A stretch of DNA of 59,097 nt from Nitrospirota bacterium (GCA_016194285.1 JACQBZ010000014.1:1-59097); one strand, 5' to 3'; shown: positions 46,952-55,245, counted from the first letter of the stretch. A program made the numbers and translations. Notes: a model not told the origin generated them from the letters alone.

Positions 46952-48109
46952 TTAATCCGCAGTTGGGGCGTCGATGATTTTGACTATGGCAGGTGCTACA
47001 AAGATCCGATTTCTCTGTCGGCCAGTCGCTTCTTTCAAAATGCCCGCTCGTACCAGTTTTGAAATGTTAAGTTGTGAGGATCGGTGGGTTACCTTTAGCC
47101 GCTTCGCGGCCAGACCGATCGTGACGGCCGGATAGGAGAACAGATCGTCCACCAACTTTAGCAACAGCGCAGACGCCCGGGCAGCTTGTACCTGGTCTCG
47201 GTACCGCTGCCACAATTCCAGCAACCGCCTTGACCGCTTGATGGCATCCTGCGATTGCTCCGCAATACCTCGCAGAAAGAAGGTGATCCATTCAACCCAA
47301 TTTCCTTTCTGACTGACCTCAAGAAGCAGTCGATAATAGTCCTGCCGGTGTCGCTCGAAGAACGCGCTCAGATAAAGCAAGGGTTGGGGCATCAATCCCT
47401 CAGCACAGAGAAGAAAAGTCACCAGCAGTCGTCCGATCCGTCCGTTCCCATCCAGGAATGGGTGGATTGCCTCAAATTGATAATGAACCAGCGCCATGCG
47501 GACAAGTGGAGGAAGCGAAGAGGGCATGTGAAGAAACTTTTCGAGTTCACCCAAAGCCACTTTCATTTCTTCAACTGGAGGTGGAACAAACACGGCCTCC
47601 ATCAACGTGCAGCCAGGTGGGCCGATCCAGTTCTGCGACCTTCGAAATTCACCTGGTGTCAGGTGCTCTCCCCGCACATCTTTCATGAGGCGCTCGTGAA
47701 TTTCCCGGATTAGTCGAAGGCTGATAGGTAATTTCTTTGATCGTGCCAGCCCATACTCCAGAGCCTTAACATAATTTGCGACCTCCCGAACATCAGGGAC
47801 CTCGGCCGCCTTGGATCCCGCCGCTTCAAAAAAGAACAGGTCCGATAATGATGCCTGCGTTCCTTCGATTCGGCTTGAAAGAACGGCTTCGCGTCGAATG
47901 AATGGCCCTATAAGAAGGTGCGGGTTCGGCAAGGTTCGGGCAACACCCGCCAGCTCACTTAAGCTTCGATCCGCATCGGATATCTGTTTGACGAAGTCCC
48001 ATGAAAGCAAGAGAAATGGAGGTAGGGGGTTCGGTACAAAAGCCCAATAACCCTGGGGGGTTTTGCTAACTCTACCGGGTTTATTATCTTTAAAGTCAGA
48101 GGCCTGCAT
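46952..48109 (-). CDS. Fic-family AMP-transferase with inhibitory motif and C-terminal winged helix
   Basis: 385 residues from the ATG at 48109, chosen because the family usually begins just before KPGRVSKTPQGYWAFVPNPLPP; longer starts read through the repeated operator-like sequence. The inhibitory helix motif is SSRIEGT ((S/T)xxxE(G/N)), N-terminal to the core as in class II Fic. The catalytic loop is HPFLDGNGRIGR, complete. A C-terminal winged helix (LAAKRLKVTHRSSQLNISKLVRAG) follows and may bind DNA. Fic enzymes transfer AMP to target proteins. The upstream region has three copies of TTATGATAC. Confidence 0.93.
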   Translation of the reverse strand: MQASDFKDNKPGRVSKTPQGYWAFVPNPLPPFLLLSWDFVKQISDADRSLSELAGVARTLPNPHLLIGPFIRREAVLSSRIEGTQASLSDLFFFEAAGSKAAEVPDVREVANYVKALEYGLARSKKLPISLRLIREIHERLMKDVRGEHLTPGEFRRSQNWIGPPGCTLMEAVFVPPPVEEMKVALGELEKFLHMPSSLPPLVRMALVHYQFEAIHPFLDGNGRIGRLLVTFLLCAEGLMPQPLLYLSAFFERHRQDYYRLLLEVSQKGNWVEWITFFLRGIAEQSQDAIKRSRRLLELWQRYRDQVQAARASALLLKLVDDLFSYPAVTIGLAAKRLKVTHRSSQLNISKLVRAGILKEATGRQRNRIFVAPAIVKIIDAPTAD

Positions 48110-48111
48110 CT

Positions 48112-48173
48112 TTATGATACTTTCGTTCTTTAAAAATAGCGTTATGATACTTTTCAACATAATAGTATCATAA
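48112..48173 (-). promoter_or_regulatory. operator-like repeats upstream of fic
   Basis: TTATGATAC occurs at 48112-48120 and 48142-48150 (12 bases, TTATGATACTTT, are shared) and in inverted form, GTATCATAA, at 48165-48173. The two direct copies are exactly 30 bases apart, about three helical turns. One copy abuts the fic ATG. Likely sites for the Fic winged helix or another repressor. Confidence 0.55.
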
Positions 48174-48358
48174 TGACAAACTGTCAAGTAACAAATTACC
48201 ATTGCACACTTAAAAGAACACATCCGTTCTTGTTGGTGGCGAAACCAACCGGCATTGCTATTAGCAAAATTATGATAAATGAAAATAGCAAAAACGCGCG
48301 GTTTTCACGAAAAGCCTCTTTAAACCCTGAGTAAAAACAAGACCGAAAGTTGTGATGG

Positions 48359-48387
48359 TTGAAAACCTGCCCTGTTTCAGGTATGAT
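48359..48387 (+). promoter_or_regulatory. predicted promoter of fabI
   Basis: TTGAAA, 17 bases, TATGAT, 40 bases before the fabI ATG. The stretch 48174-48358 between fic and this promoter is A/T-rich and shows no gene. Confidence 0.65.
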
Positions 48388-48427
48388 GCCGTTCTCTTTA
48401 TATATAGGATAGGGGGAGGCCGATTTA

Positions 48428-49198
48428 ATGGGGTTATTGGACGGACGAAAAGGCATCATCTTCGGCGTCGCAAATGAGAAGAGCATCGCCTGGGCGATCG
48501 CGCAAAAGCTTCACAAGGAAGGAGCCGAGCTGGCCTTCACGTATGCGGGCGAAGCGTTGGAGAAGCGAGTCCGGCCGCTGGCCGACAGCCTCGGCGCCAA
48601 ACTGATTCTTCCCTGCGATGTCACGAAGGACGATCAGATCCAAGCCGTCTTCGACCAGATCCGGTCCGCCTTCGGCCATCTGGACATTCTCGTGCACGCG
48701 ATCGCCTATGCCAACAAAGAAGACCTCAAAACCGACTTCCTGAGCACTTCCCGTGATGGGTTTCGGCTCGCGCAGGATGTCAGCGCCTATTCGCTCACGG
48801 CCCTGGCCCGCCATGCGGCGCCTCTGATGGAAGGCCGACCAGCCAGCATCCTCACGCTCACCTATTATGGCGCCGAAAAAGTCGTCCCCCGTTACAACGT
48901 GATGGGCGTCGCCAAAGCCGCACTGGAGGCCAGCGTCCGCTACCTCGCGGCCGATCTGGGTCCGAAAGGGATCCGCGTCAATGCGATCTCGGCCGGGCCG
49001 ATCCGAACGCTCGCCTCGGCCGGCATCTCCGGTTTTCTGGATATGCTTCATCATGTCGAGGTCAAGGCGCCTTTGCGGCGAAACATCTCGGCCGAGGAAG
49101 TGGCCGGCACGGCGCTCTATCTGGCCAGCGATCTGGCCAGCGGCGTCACGGGCGAAGTCATCTACGTCGATGCCGGCTATCACATCATGGGAATGTGA
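48428..49198 (+). CDS. fabI: enoyl-[acyl-carrier-protein] reductase (NADH) FabI
   Basis: 256 residues. [17 protein letters not shown] binds NADH; the catalytic pair is in [22 protein letters not shown] (Tyr and Lys), and [14 protein letters not shown] and [12 protein letters not shown] complete the FabI pattern. It reduces the enoyl-ACP double bond in the last step of each fatty-acid elongation round and is the triclosan target in other bacteria. GGGGGAGG lies about eight bases before the ATG. Confidence 0.97.
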   Translation: MGLLDGRKGIIFGVANEKSIAWAIAQKLHKEGAELAFTYAGEALEKRVRPLADSLGAKLILPCDVTKDDQIQAVFDQIRSAFGHLDILVHAIAYANKEDLKTDFLSTSRDGFRLAQDVSAYSLTALARHAAPLMEGRPASILTLTYYGAEKVVPRYNVMGVAKAALEASVRYLAADLGPKGIRVNAISAGPIRTLASAGISGFLDMLHHVEVKAPLRRNISAEEVAGTALYLASDLASGVTGEVIYVDAGYHIMGM

Positions 49199-49233
49199 GT
49201 CGCCCCCCCCACTTATCCGAACGGAGGACTTCC

Positions 49234-49896
49234 ATGAAAGCGATTTTGATCCTTTTTGCGGCCCTGTGCGCGGCCTCGATGGTCGGGCCGGGAACGGCTA
49301 TCGCATTGGATCGAACCGGCGTCGTGCTCACCACCATGAATGCGGGTTCGTACACCTACCTTGAAGTCGAGACAAAAAGCGGCCGGTATTGGGCAGCGGT
49401 GCCCCAAATGGATCTGGCGGTCGGCGATCAGGTGGACGTTGCGCCCGGCTCAGAGATGAAAAGTTTCTTCAGCCCAACGCTCAACCGCACCTTCGACTCG
49501 ATCATCTTTACTTCATCGGTCAAGGTCCTCGGAAAAGACTCTTCCCCCGACAAACCCGCAATATCAAAACCGCCGGTCCGTCAAACACAGGCGGGTTCGA
49601 ACGGGGTAAAGACGGTGGAACAGGTTTATGCCGACCGCGAAAGCCTGAAGGGAAAACAAGTCCAGGTCCGCGGCAAGGTGGTCAAGTTCACCCCCGGCAT
49701 CATGGGGAAGAACTTCCTCCACATCCAGGACGGGAGCGGGAAGGAAGGCACAAACGATCTTCCCGTCACCTCGCAACAGGCGGCGAAGATCGGCGACCAC
49801 ATTCTCGTTTTGGGAACCTTGGACACGGACAAGGACTTCGGCGCCGGGTACACCTATAAGGTGATCCTCGAAAACGCCAAAATCACCCCGGAGTAA
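49234..49896 (+). CDS. exported OB-fold protein
   Basis: 220 residues from the ATG at 49234, with GGAGGAC upstream. A signal peptide (ILILFAALCAASMVGPGTAIA) is followed by a first beta-rich part (SYTYLEVETKSGRYWAAVP) and, after a linker, an OB-fold domain (VEQVYADRESLKGKQVQVRG, KFTPGIMGKNFLHIQDGSG, GDHILVLGTL). The combination resembles the exported NrfJ-like/tRNA_anti-like OB proteins of deltaproteobacteria and Nitrospirota. Function unknown; no Cys or haem motifs. The stop is directly followed by the EVE gene. Confidence 0.8.
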   Translation: MKAILILFAALCAASMVGPGTAIALDRTGVVLTTMNAGSYTYLEVETKSGRYWAAVPQMDLAVGDQVDVAPGSEMKSFFSPTLNRTFDSIIFTSSVKVLGKDSSPDKPAISKPPVRQTQAGSNGVKTVEQVYADRESLKGKQVQVRGKVVKFTPGIMGKNFLHIQDGSGKEGTNDLPVTSQQAAKIGDHILVLGTLDTDKDFGAGYTYKVILENAKITPE

Positions 49897-50403
49897 ATGA
49901 CACGAAATCCCTCCTACTGGTTGATGAAGTCCGAACCGGACGTCTTCTCGATCCAGGATCTAAAAGCCTGTCATGTGACCGGCTGGGACGGCGTAAGGAA
50001 TTATCAAGCCAGAAATTACCTTCGTGATGGCTTAAAAGTGGGGGACGGAGTACTGTTTTACAATAGTAATACCCATCTAAGTGGGATTTCTGGTCTTGCA
50101 GAGGTGGTAAAGGGAGGCTATCCGGACGACACCGCCTTTGACCCAAAGGACGTCCATTACGACCCCAAAAGCCGAACGGATCATCCAATCTGGTACCGTG
50201 TGGACGTGAAGTTTGTCAGGGCCTTTCGGTCCGTCATCCCGATTCAGACGCTTCGAAAAACGCCGGGCCTCAAAAACATGGTTCTCTTCCGTAATGCCCG
50301 TCTCTCCGTCCAGCCGGTCACAAAGAGAGAATGGGAGATTATTTTGAGGTTGGCGGAGAAGGCGCAGAATCCGACAGTTCAGAAACCAAGATCCCCGCAA
50401 TGA
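49897..50403 (+). CDS. EVE-domain protein
   Basis: 168 residues. YWLMKSEPDVFSIQDL at the start, GWDGVRNYQARNYLRDGLKVGDGVLFYNSN, PDDTAFDP and HPIWYRVDVKFV are the EVE (thymocyte nuclear protein 1-like) motifs, a PUA-like fold that recognises modified bases. Base composition is lower in G+C around 49990-50100. It begins on the base after the OB gene stop. Its 3' end overlaps the convergent EamA gene by 65 bases, so the two messages have complementary 3' ends. Confidence 0.92.
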   Translation: MTRNPSYWLMKSEPDVFSIQDLKACHVTGWDGVRNYQARNYLRDGLKVGDGVLFYNSNTHLSGISGLAEVVKGGYPDDTAFDPKDVHYDPKSRTDHPIWYRVDVKFVRAFRSVIPIQTLRKTPGLKNMVLFRNARLSVQPVTKREWEIILRLAEKAQNPTVQKPRSPQ

Positions 50404-51235
50404 TCATCGCGCCGCCCGCCATCCCCCCGTATCCAATCACCTCTCGAAGCATCCAATAACCCAAGATCGAAGCCCACAGCGGCTCAATCGTGAAGATAAT
50501 CACAGCCCGGGTCGGCGTCGTATCCCGCTGATATCGGGTCTGGATATAGTTGCTCAGGACGTTTCCAAGTAGTGCACAAAAGAGCAGAGCGGCAATCGCG
50601 TTTGGGGTGGGATACCAGACCGGAGTCTCGAGCAGTGGAAGCGTCAACCACCCCAGCACCGCCGGAGTGAGCATCTGGAGGAAGGTCAGTGGAAGGGCCT
50701 CCGCGCCCTTCGAGAACAGGTCGAGCATAACAATGTACAAACCGAACACCACGGCGCACAGCAGCGTGAGTGCGTCCCCCCGCGTAAAACCGGTGCCGGA
50801 AGGACTCCCGCCGGACGGTGAGGTCAGGAACCAAAGTCCGGCCGTGACGATCGCGACACCGGCGAGATTCGCGAATTTCGGGGCTCGTTTCTCGATCGCG
50901 AATTGAAAGAACGGTGTGAAGATCACCATCAAGCCGGTGATGAAGGCCGACCTTGAGGCCGTGGTGTCACTCAACCCAATGGTCTGAAGCGTAAACCCGA
51001 GAAACAGGAGCGACCCGAGCAGACTTCCCTTCCAGAATAAGGCCCGGTCGATCTTTAAGATTCGTTTGATGGCGAAGGGGAGGAGAACCAGCGCGGCCAG
51101 CGAGAAGCGAAGGGCCACGAAGAGAACCGGCGATAGATCTCCCAACCCCAGCTTAACCGCGACAAAAGTCCCGCCCCAGATGAAGGTGGTCACAAAAAGA
51201 AAAAGCTCCGCCCTGCCCCGCCGGGTCTTGAACAC
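50339..51235 (-). CDS. EamA/DMT-family transporter
   Basis: 298 residues, ten hydrophobic helices in two EamA repeats. FIWGGTFVAVKLGL starts the first repeat, ALVLLPFAIKRIL and IGLSDTTASRSAFITGLMVIFTPFF belong to it; GDALTLLCAVVFGLYIVMLDLF begins the second, with TRAVIIFTIEPLWASILGYWML near its end. DMT transporters export metabolites or amino acids; substrate not predictable. The start follows the small gene stop by two bases; the 3' end overlaps the EVE gene. Confidence 0.9.
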   Translation of the reverse strand: MFKTRRGRAELFLFVTTFIWGGTFVAVKLGLGDLSPVLFVALRFSLAALVLLPFAIKRILKIDRALFWKGSLLGSLLFLGFTLQTIGLSDTTASRSAFITGLMVIFTPFFQFAIEKRAPKFANLAGVAIVTAGLWFLTSPSGGSPSGTGFTRGDALTLLCAVVFGLYIVMLDLFSKGAEALPLTFLQMLTPAVLGWLTLPLLETPVWYPTPNAIAALLFCALLGNVLSNYIQTRYQRDTTPTRAVIIFTIEPLWASILGYWMLREVIGYGGMAGGAMIIAGILVSELSDSAPSPPTSK

Positions 51236-51237
51236 GG

Positions 51238-51474
51238 CTAAAGTTTGCCGATAGCGGTCTTCAGCAGGGGCAGGAGTCCCTCGGCTTCTTCGCGCGTCAA
51301 ACGGCCGAGGTTTTGAAATCCGCGGCTGCCATCTTCCCTCTCCGAAAATCGGGTGACGGCGATTTTCGGTGACGCGCCGTCGTAGGAAAAGATCGACACC
51401 TCGATGTTCGACCGCGGACCCTCCACGGTACCGACGACTTCGATCAGTTTGTCTTTCTCTTTGGAGTAGGCCAT
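51238..51474 (-). CDS. small conserved-looking protein, unknown function
   Basis: 78 residues: VVGTVEGPRSNIEVSIFSYD, then PKIAVTRFSEREDGSRGFQNLGRLTREEAEGLLPLL. The beta-rich first half and LTREEAEGLLPLL helix recall the shape of PC4/YdbC-like proteins, but I cannot assign it to a family. AGGAA sits upstream of the ATG. It is transcribed before the EamA gene, two bases apart, so the two are probably one operon. Confidence 0.7.
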   Translation of the reverse strand: MAYSKEKDKLIEVVGTVEGPRSNIEVSIFSYDGASPKIAVTRFSEREDGSRGFQNLGRLTREEAEGLLPLLKTAIGKL

Positions 51475-51560
51475 TTCTGTTCCTTCCGTTGTTGAAGATT
51501 CGGTTGAGCAGGGCGTATTATCGTTGGTCGGGATTGATTTGTCAATGAACCCGTTCCAAT

Positions 51561-51589
51561 TTGATCGCGCGCCTGTTTTATGCTACCGT
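51561..51589 (+). promoter_or_regulatory. predicted promoter giving a leaderless surA-like message
   Basis: TTGATC, 17 bases, TACCGT with TGC before it (extended -10). The -10 ends nine bases before the ATG at 51599 and there is no Shine-Dalgarno. The same TGCTACCGT is at 32438-32446. Confidence 0.45.
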
Positions 51590-51598
51590 CTACACCGT

Positions 51599-52222
51599 AT
51601 GCGACTCGCCACACTTATCCCGACCGGGATTTTCTGTTTCGTCCTGGCTTTTCCCTCGCCGGTTCCGGCCATCATGGCCGATCGGATCATGGCCGTCGTG
51701 AACAACGAGGTGATCGCGCTCAGCGACGTTCAGAAATATCGAGAGGTGTTTGTGGAAAAGCACGGAACAGACGACTCGGCCGTATTAAACGACCTTATCG
51801 ATCAAAAACTGCTCCTGGCCGAGGTCAAGAAACTCGAGATTCCTCCGCCCTCGGCCGAGGACGTGGATCGCGCCTACAAAAAGCTCCGGCTCCGGTTCGG
51901 GCGGTCGGAAACATTCGAGCTGCTCAAGGCCCGTTTGTCCCTTACGGATGCCGAGATCGAACAACAACTCAAACAACAACTGACCGTCAATAAACTGATC
52001 GAACAACGGATACAGTTTTTTGTGTTCGTCACTCCGGAAGAGATCGACCGTTACTTGCAGGACCATAGCGAGGAGTACAAAAGTGAAAAGCCGGAGGACG
52101 CCCGAAAGGCGATTCAGGACCTTTTAATCGCGGAAAAGGGGGACATAAAATTAAAAGACTATCTCAGCCGGCTTCGCACGCGAGCGAATATCCGAATCAA
52201 TCGGCCGCCGCCGGAGCAGTAG
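51599..52222 (+). CDS. SurA N-terminal-domain protein without PPIase domain
   Basis: 207 residues from the ATG at 51599. A signal peptide (LIPTGIFCFVLAFPSPVPA) precedes DRIMAVVNNEVIALSDVQKY, the classic start of SurA-type chaperones, then NDLIDQKLLLAEVKKLEI and a long helical region. The parvulin PPIase domain of SurA is missing; the protein ends with the short SurA C-terminal strand (LRTRANIRIN). It likely binds unfolded outer-membrane proteins in the periplasm. An in-frame upstream start at 51524 lies before the promoter and is rejected. The TAG stop lies in a 28-base palindrome. Confidence 0.85.
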   Translation: MRLATLIPTGIFCFVLAFPSPVPAIMADRIMAVVNNEVIALSDVQKYREVFVEKHGTDDSAVLNDLIDQKLLLAEVKKLEIPPPSAEDVDRAYKKLRLRFGRSETFELLKARLSLTDAEIEQQLKQQLTVNKLIEQRIQFFVFVTPEEIDRYLQDHSEEYKSEKPEDARKAIQDLLIAEKGDIKLKDYLSRLRTRANIRINRPPPEQ

Positions 52223-52246
52223 GGGCGATTCATGAATCGCCCCTAC
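52219..52246. repeat. perfect 28-base palindrome carrying both stop codons
   Basis: A perfect inverted repeat with arms GTAGGGGCGATTCA and TGAATCGCCCCTAC and no loop. Its first arm gives the TAG of the SurA-like gene (52220-52222), its second the TAG of the convergent ridA gene (52243-52245 on the other strand). It could also act as a two-way terminator, though no T-run follows. GTAGGGGCG palindromes are a widespread kind of dispersed repeat; the hairpin at 42933 is related. Confidence 0.85.
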
Positions 52247-52704
52247 AGGCGGACCTGCACGATCAGTTCCAGCTCAATCGGGCTGTTCAGCGGCAGCTCG
52301 GCCGCGCCCAGCGCCGCGCGGGTGTGGCGGCCGGCCTCACCGAAAATTGCGACGAGTAAATCCGAAGCGCCGTTCAACACCGTGGGTTGCTGCACGAATC
52401 CCGGCGCCGAGGCAACATGGCCCGTCAGCCGGACGACACGGACGATGCGATCGAGGCTTCCCGCTTCCTGCTTCACGACGGCCAGTGCATTCAGCAACGC
52501 CAGCCGGGCCGCTTCCTGCCCCTGTTCCACCGTCAGATCTTTTCCCAGCTTTCCTTCGTAGGCCAGCTTGCCCTCCTTCATCGGCAACACACCGCTCGTG
52601 AAAAGCAGCTCTCCGGCCCGAACGGCCGGAACATAATTCGCCACCGGTTTGGGGGGCGTCGGAAGAACGATCCCTCGCTCCTTCAACTTGGTCTCGATGC
52701 TCAT
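52243..52704 (-). CDS. RidA-family protein
   Basis: 153 residues from the ATG at 52704 (MSIETKLKERGIVLP), with GAGGGA upstream; an ATG seven codons earlier (52725) overlaps the preceding stop (ATGA) and is the alternative. LFTSGVLPM, ALLNALAVV, RVVRLTGHVAS and HTRAALGAAELP match the YjgF/RidA fold, including the Arg needed for imine deaminase activity. The longer 150-residue form belongs to the subgroup seen beside varied metabolic genes. Last gene of the alaS-side operon. Confidence 0.88.
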   Translation of the reverse strand: MSIETKLKERGIVLPTPPKPVANYVPAVRAGELLFTSGVLPMKEGKLAYEGKLGKDLTVEQGQEAARLALLNALAVVKQEAGSLDRIVRVVRLTGHVASAPGFVQQPTVLNGASDLLVAIFGEAGRHTRAALGAAELPLNSPIELELIVQVRL

Positions 52705-52721
52705 GGAGGCGTCCCTCTGAT

Positions 52722-53069
52722 TCATAACGTAATCCCATCCTGAAGGATCGCAGCGAAGAAGGAGGTTGCCCGCTGGGTTTCGAGATAGGCTGCGTCGACC
52801 GGGATGGCCGTGATCAGGATATCTTCATCCACCGTGATCGGTCCGGTGATCCGATGGATCCGGCTCATCTCAACAAACCGGTCCGTGATTCCCTCGATCA
52901 CGACCAGGATATCCAGATCCGAGCCCCGCTCCCCGCGGCTCTTGTGGCCGTAGAGGATTATCTGCTTGAGGCGTTCGGCGTACAGCTTCCGAAGCTGGGC
53001 CACCAGAGAGTCCAGCGCCTGTCGGTCGGACGCCGTCAAGGCTTCCTTGGATACTTTTGGGGGGTTCAT
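52722..53069 (-). CDS. stand-alone nucleotidyltransferase-domain protein
   Basis: 115 residues from the ATG at 53069, which overlaps the deoC stop (ATGA); the longer frame upstream reads as antisense junk within deoC. LRKLYAERLKQIILYGHKSRGERGSDLDILVVIE is the region of the Pol-beta-type motif; the usual GS is GH, while the SDxD metal pair is present. No HEPN partner gene lies next to it, so a HEPN-MNT toxin-antitoxin pair is not supported. A short C-terminal part ends AAILQDGITL. Coupled between deoC and ridA. Confidence 0.78.
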   Translation of the reverse strand: MNPPKVSKEALTASDRQALDSLVAQLRKLYAERLKQIILYGHKSRGERGSDLDILVVIEGITDRFVEMSRIHRITGPITVDEDILITAIPVDAAYLETQRATSFFAAILQDGITL

Positions 53070-53746
53070 GATCGACTCGTTCCGCGCATGTACTCCTTCA
53101 GGATCTCCACGCCGCGACTGGTCCCGATTCGTGAGGCGCCGGCCCGGACCATGGTCTCTAGCGTCTTGAGGTCCCGGATTCCTCCGGCCGCTTTGACGAA
53201 GCCGCCCTCCCCGATCGCCTTCTTGAGCAGCCGGACATCGGCCGCCGTGGCTCCCTTGGGACCGAATCCGGTCGAGGTCTTGACCCAAACAGCCCCGGCC
53301 TCCCGGCTCCAGCGGCAGGCCGATATCATCTCCTTGCGGGTTAGATATCCGGTCTCAAGAATCACTTTGAGGCGCGCCCGGGAAGCCGCATTCCGGATAT
53401 GGGTCACCTCGGTCCGGACCCCGTAGGCATTCCCCATTTTAACGGCCCCCAGATGAATGACCAGATCCAGCTCCTTCGCCCCTTGCTTGACGGCCTCCAT
53501 CGCCTCGAGGATCTTCACCGATAGGGATTGATACCCCATCGGAAAGCCGATGACGGTGCAAACAACCACCTTCGATCCATCGAGTCCACGAACGGCCTCC
53601 TCGACATAACAGGGCGGGATGCAAACCGACGCAAAACCGTATCGCCGAGCCTCTTGGCACGCCCGACGGATGTCCGCAGGCGTCGTGTCCGGGGCCAGAC
53701 GCGTGTGATCGATCATTCCGGCCAGTTCACCCGCGTGAGAAAACAT
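53066..53746 (-). CDS. deoC: deoxyribose-phosphate aldolase
   Basis: 226 residues. MIDHTRLAPDTT at the first strand, FASVCIPPCYVEEA, VCTVIGFPMGYQ, ELDLVIHLGAVKMG, KVILETGYLT and the Schiff-base Lys in AVWVKTSTGFGPKGAT, then VKAAGGIRDL are DeoC motifs. It splits 2-deoxyribose 5-phosphate to glyceraldehyde 3-phosphate and acetaldehyde. It follows mltG by eight bases. Start ATG 53746; no strong ribosome-binding site. Confidence 0.95.
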   Translation of the reverse strand: MFSHAGELAGMIDHTRLAPDTTPADIRRACQEARRYGFASVCIPPCYVEEAVRGLDGSKVVVCTVIGFPMGYQSLSVKILEAMEAVKQGAKELDLVIHLGAVKMGNAYGVRTEVTHIRNAASRARLKVILETGYLTRKEMISACRWSREAGAVWVKTSTGFGPKGATAADVRLLKKAIGEGGFVKAAGGIRDLKTLETMVRAGASRIGTSRGVEILKEYMRGTSRS

Positions 53747-53754
53747 CCGAATCC

Positions 53755-54786
53755 TTACGTGGTTTTTACCAGCCGCCGTTTTTGGTACCTCTGCACGGCC
53801 CGATTGTGCTCGGCCAGCGTTTTTGAGAAGTAATGCGTCCCGTCGTTCTTGGAGACAAAATAGAGGTATTCCACCGCCGCCGGGTAGAGCGCCGCCAGAA
53901 GCGCCTCCTTGCCGGGATTTGCAATCGGCCCCGGGGGGAGTCCCTTGATGCGATAGGTGTTATAGGGAGAGTGAATTCTTAGATTCTTCCGGGTCAGATT
54001 GCCGTTGAAATGCGGGAGGCTGTAAATCACGGTGGGATCGCTCTGCAGTGGAATTTTTTTTCGGATCCGATTGTGAAAAACGGCCGAGACCATCGGCCGT
54101 TCAACATCCACCGAGGTTTCCTTCTCGATGATCGAGGCCAGCGTCACGACCTCCTGTTTCGTCATCCCGATCTCCTGCGCCCGTCTCTCCATCTCCGGGG
54201 TGTAGACCGCCTCGAACCGCTTGACCAGGGCCCGCAGGATTCCTTCGCTCCCGACTCGCTTGGAGAAATAATAACTTTCCGGATAGAGATAGCCTTCCAG
54301 CGAATCGACGGCGTAGCCCAACGATTGAATAAAGACAGGATCGTTCGCCCGTTGGATGAACTCTTCAAACCGAGCCAGATGTTTCTCTTCCACCAGGCGT
54401 CCAATTTGGGCCAGGGTATAACCTTCCGGAACCGTGATCTCGTACTGGACCACCCGGCCGCTCTTGATCAGCCCGATGATCTCCAGCGGGAGCATCTGTG
54501 TATGAAAGGCGTATTCGCCCGGAATGATGTGCCGCTCGATTGCCAAAAGCTTTCCGACCACCACAAACGACTCCACGCTGGTGATCAGCCCGTTCTGAAA
54601 GAGCAGCCGGGCGGTCTCCCGGAGCGTCGATCCCTCCGGAATCTCCAACACTTTTTGAACCCGCTCCCGATCGGGCGGGATGTAGAGAAAGGTCACCTCC
54701 TGCACGACCACAAACAGGAGGGTCGTCCCGATGAGAAGAAGCAGGATCGCCATGCGGCCGATCCGTTTTTGTTTCGCCGCTTCCAT
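53755..54786 (-). CDS. mltG: endolytic murein transglycosylase MltG
   Basis: 343 residues from the ATG at 54786 (one-base overlap with the ruvX stop; a GTG one codon earlier is the alternative). One N-terminal membrane helix (MAILLLLIGTTLLFVVVQ), a LysM-like part (IPEGSTLRETARLLFQNGLI) and the YceG domain with EGYLYPESYYF, TLASIIEKET (catalytic Glu), LQSDPTVIYSL and NTYRIKGLPPGPIANPG. It cuts nascent glycan strands in the periplasm. It follows ruvX as in many genomes. Confidence 0.95.
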   Translation of the reverse strand: MEAAKQKRIGRMAILLLLIGTTLLFVVVQEVTFLYIPPDRERVQKVLEIPEGSTLRETARLLFQNGLITSVESFVVVGKLLAIERHIIPGEYAFHTQMLPLEIIGLIKSGRVVQYEITVPEGYTLAQIGRLVEEKHLARFEEFIQRANDPVFIQSLGYAVDSLEGYLYPESYYFSKRVGSEGILRALVKRFEAVYTPEMERRAQEIGMTKQEVVTLASIIEKETSVDVERPMVSAVFHNRIRKKIPLQSDPTVIYSLPHFNGNLTRKNLRIHSPYNTYRIKGLPPGPIANPGKEALLAALYPAAVEYLYFVSKNDGTHYFSKTLAEHNRAVQRYQKRRLVKTT

Positions 54787-55244
54787 CACGCCTCGGGCTG
54801 GCTGGCCGTTTGAAGGGAGCCGCGACGGCTGTCCAGATAACCCTGCAGGATCAGCACGGCCGCGACCTGATCCACCTTCTTCCGGCGTTTGGCGCGACTC
54901 AGGTCTGCCTCGAGCAGAACCCGTTCGGCTGCCTGTGTGGTGAGACGTTCATCCCATGGGATGACATCCAGTCTCAGCTTGTTCTTGAGCTGTTCGATAA
55001 ATTCCAGGACGAGGTTGGCTTGGGGTCCAAGACTGCCGTTCATGTTTCGGGGGAGGCCCACGACCAGTTTCTGGACCTGATACTGGGCTACAATGTCGCG
55101 AAGCCTCGCGATATCTTTTTTAGGGCCGACCCGCTCCAGCGTGGGAAGACCATGAGCGGTCCAGCCCAGCTCGTCGCTGACGGCCAAGCCGATCCGGATC
55201 GCGCCCAGATCAAGGGCCAAGATGCGTTCCCCGGAGGCCGACAT
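54786..55244 (-). CDS. ruvX: Holliday junction resolvase-like RuvX (YqgF)
   Basis: 152 residues. RILALDLGAIRIGLAVSD, KLVVGLPRNMNGSLG, WDERLTTQAAERVLLEA and RRKKVDQVAAVLILQGYL are RuvX motifs with the metal-binding acids. In bacteria the protein is linked to 16S rRNA 5'-end maturation. It starts one base after the coiled-coil gene stop and is followed by mltG, a common order after alaS. Confidence 0.94.
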   Translation of the reverse strand: MSASGERILALDLGAIRIGLAVSDELGWTAHGLPTLERVGPKKDIARLRDIVAQYQVQKLVVGLPRNMNGSLGPQANLVLEFIEQLKNKLRLDVIPWDERLTTQAAERVLLEADLSRAKRRKKVDQVAAVLILQGYLDSRRGSLQTASQPEA

Positions 55245-55245
55245 C

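Noticed and set aside
48196-48486. 96-residue hydrophobic frame on the minus strand upstream of fabI
   Set aside because: Covers the fabI promoter and start in antisense, lacks a ribosome-binding site; a hydrophobic toxin peptide was considered but there is no support.
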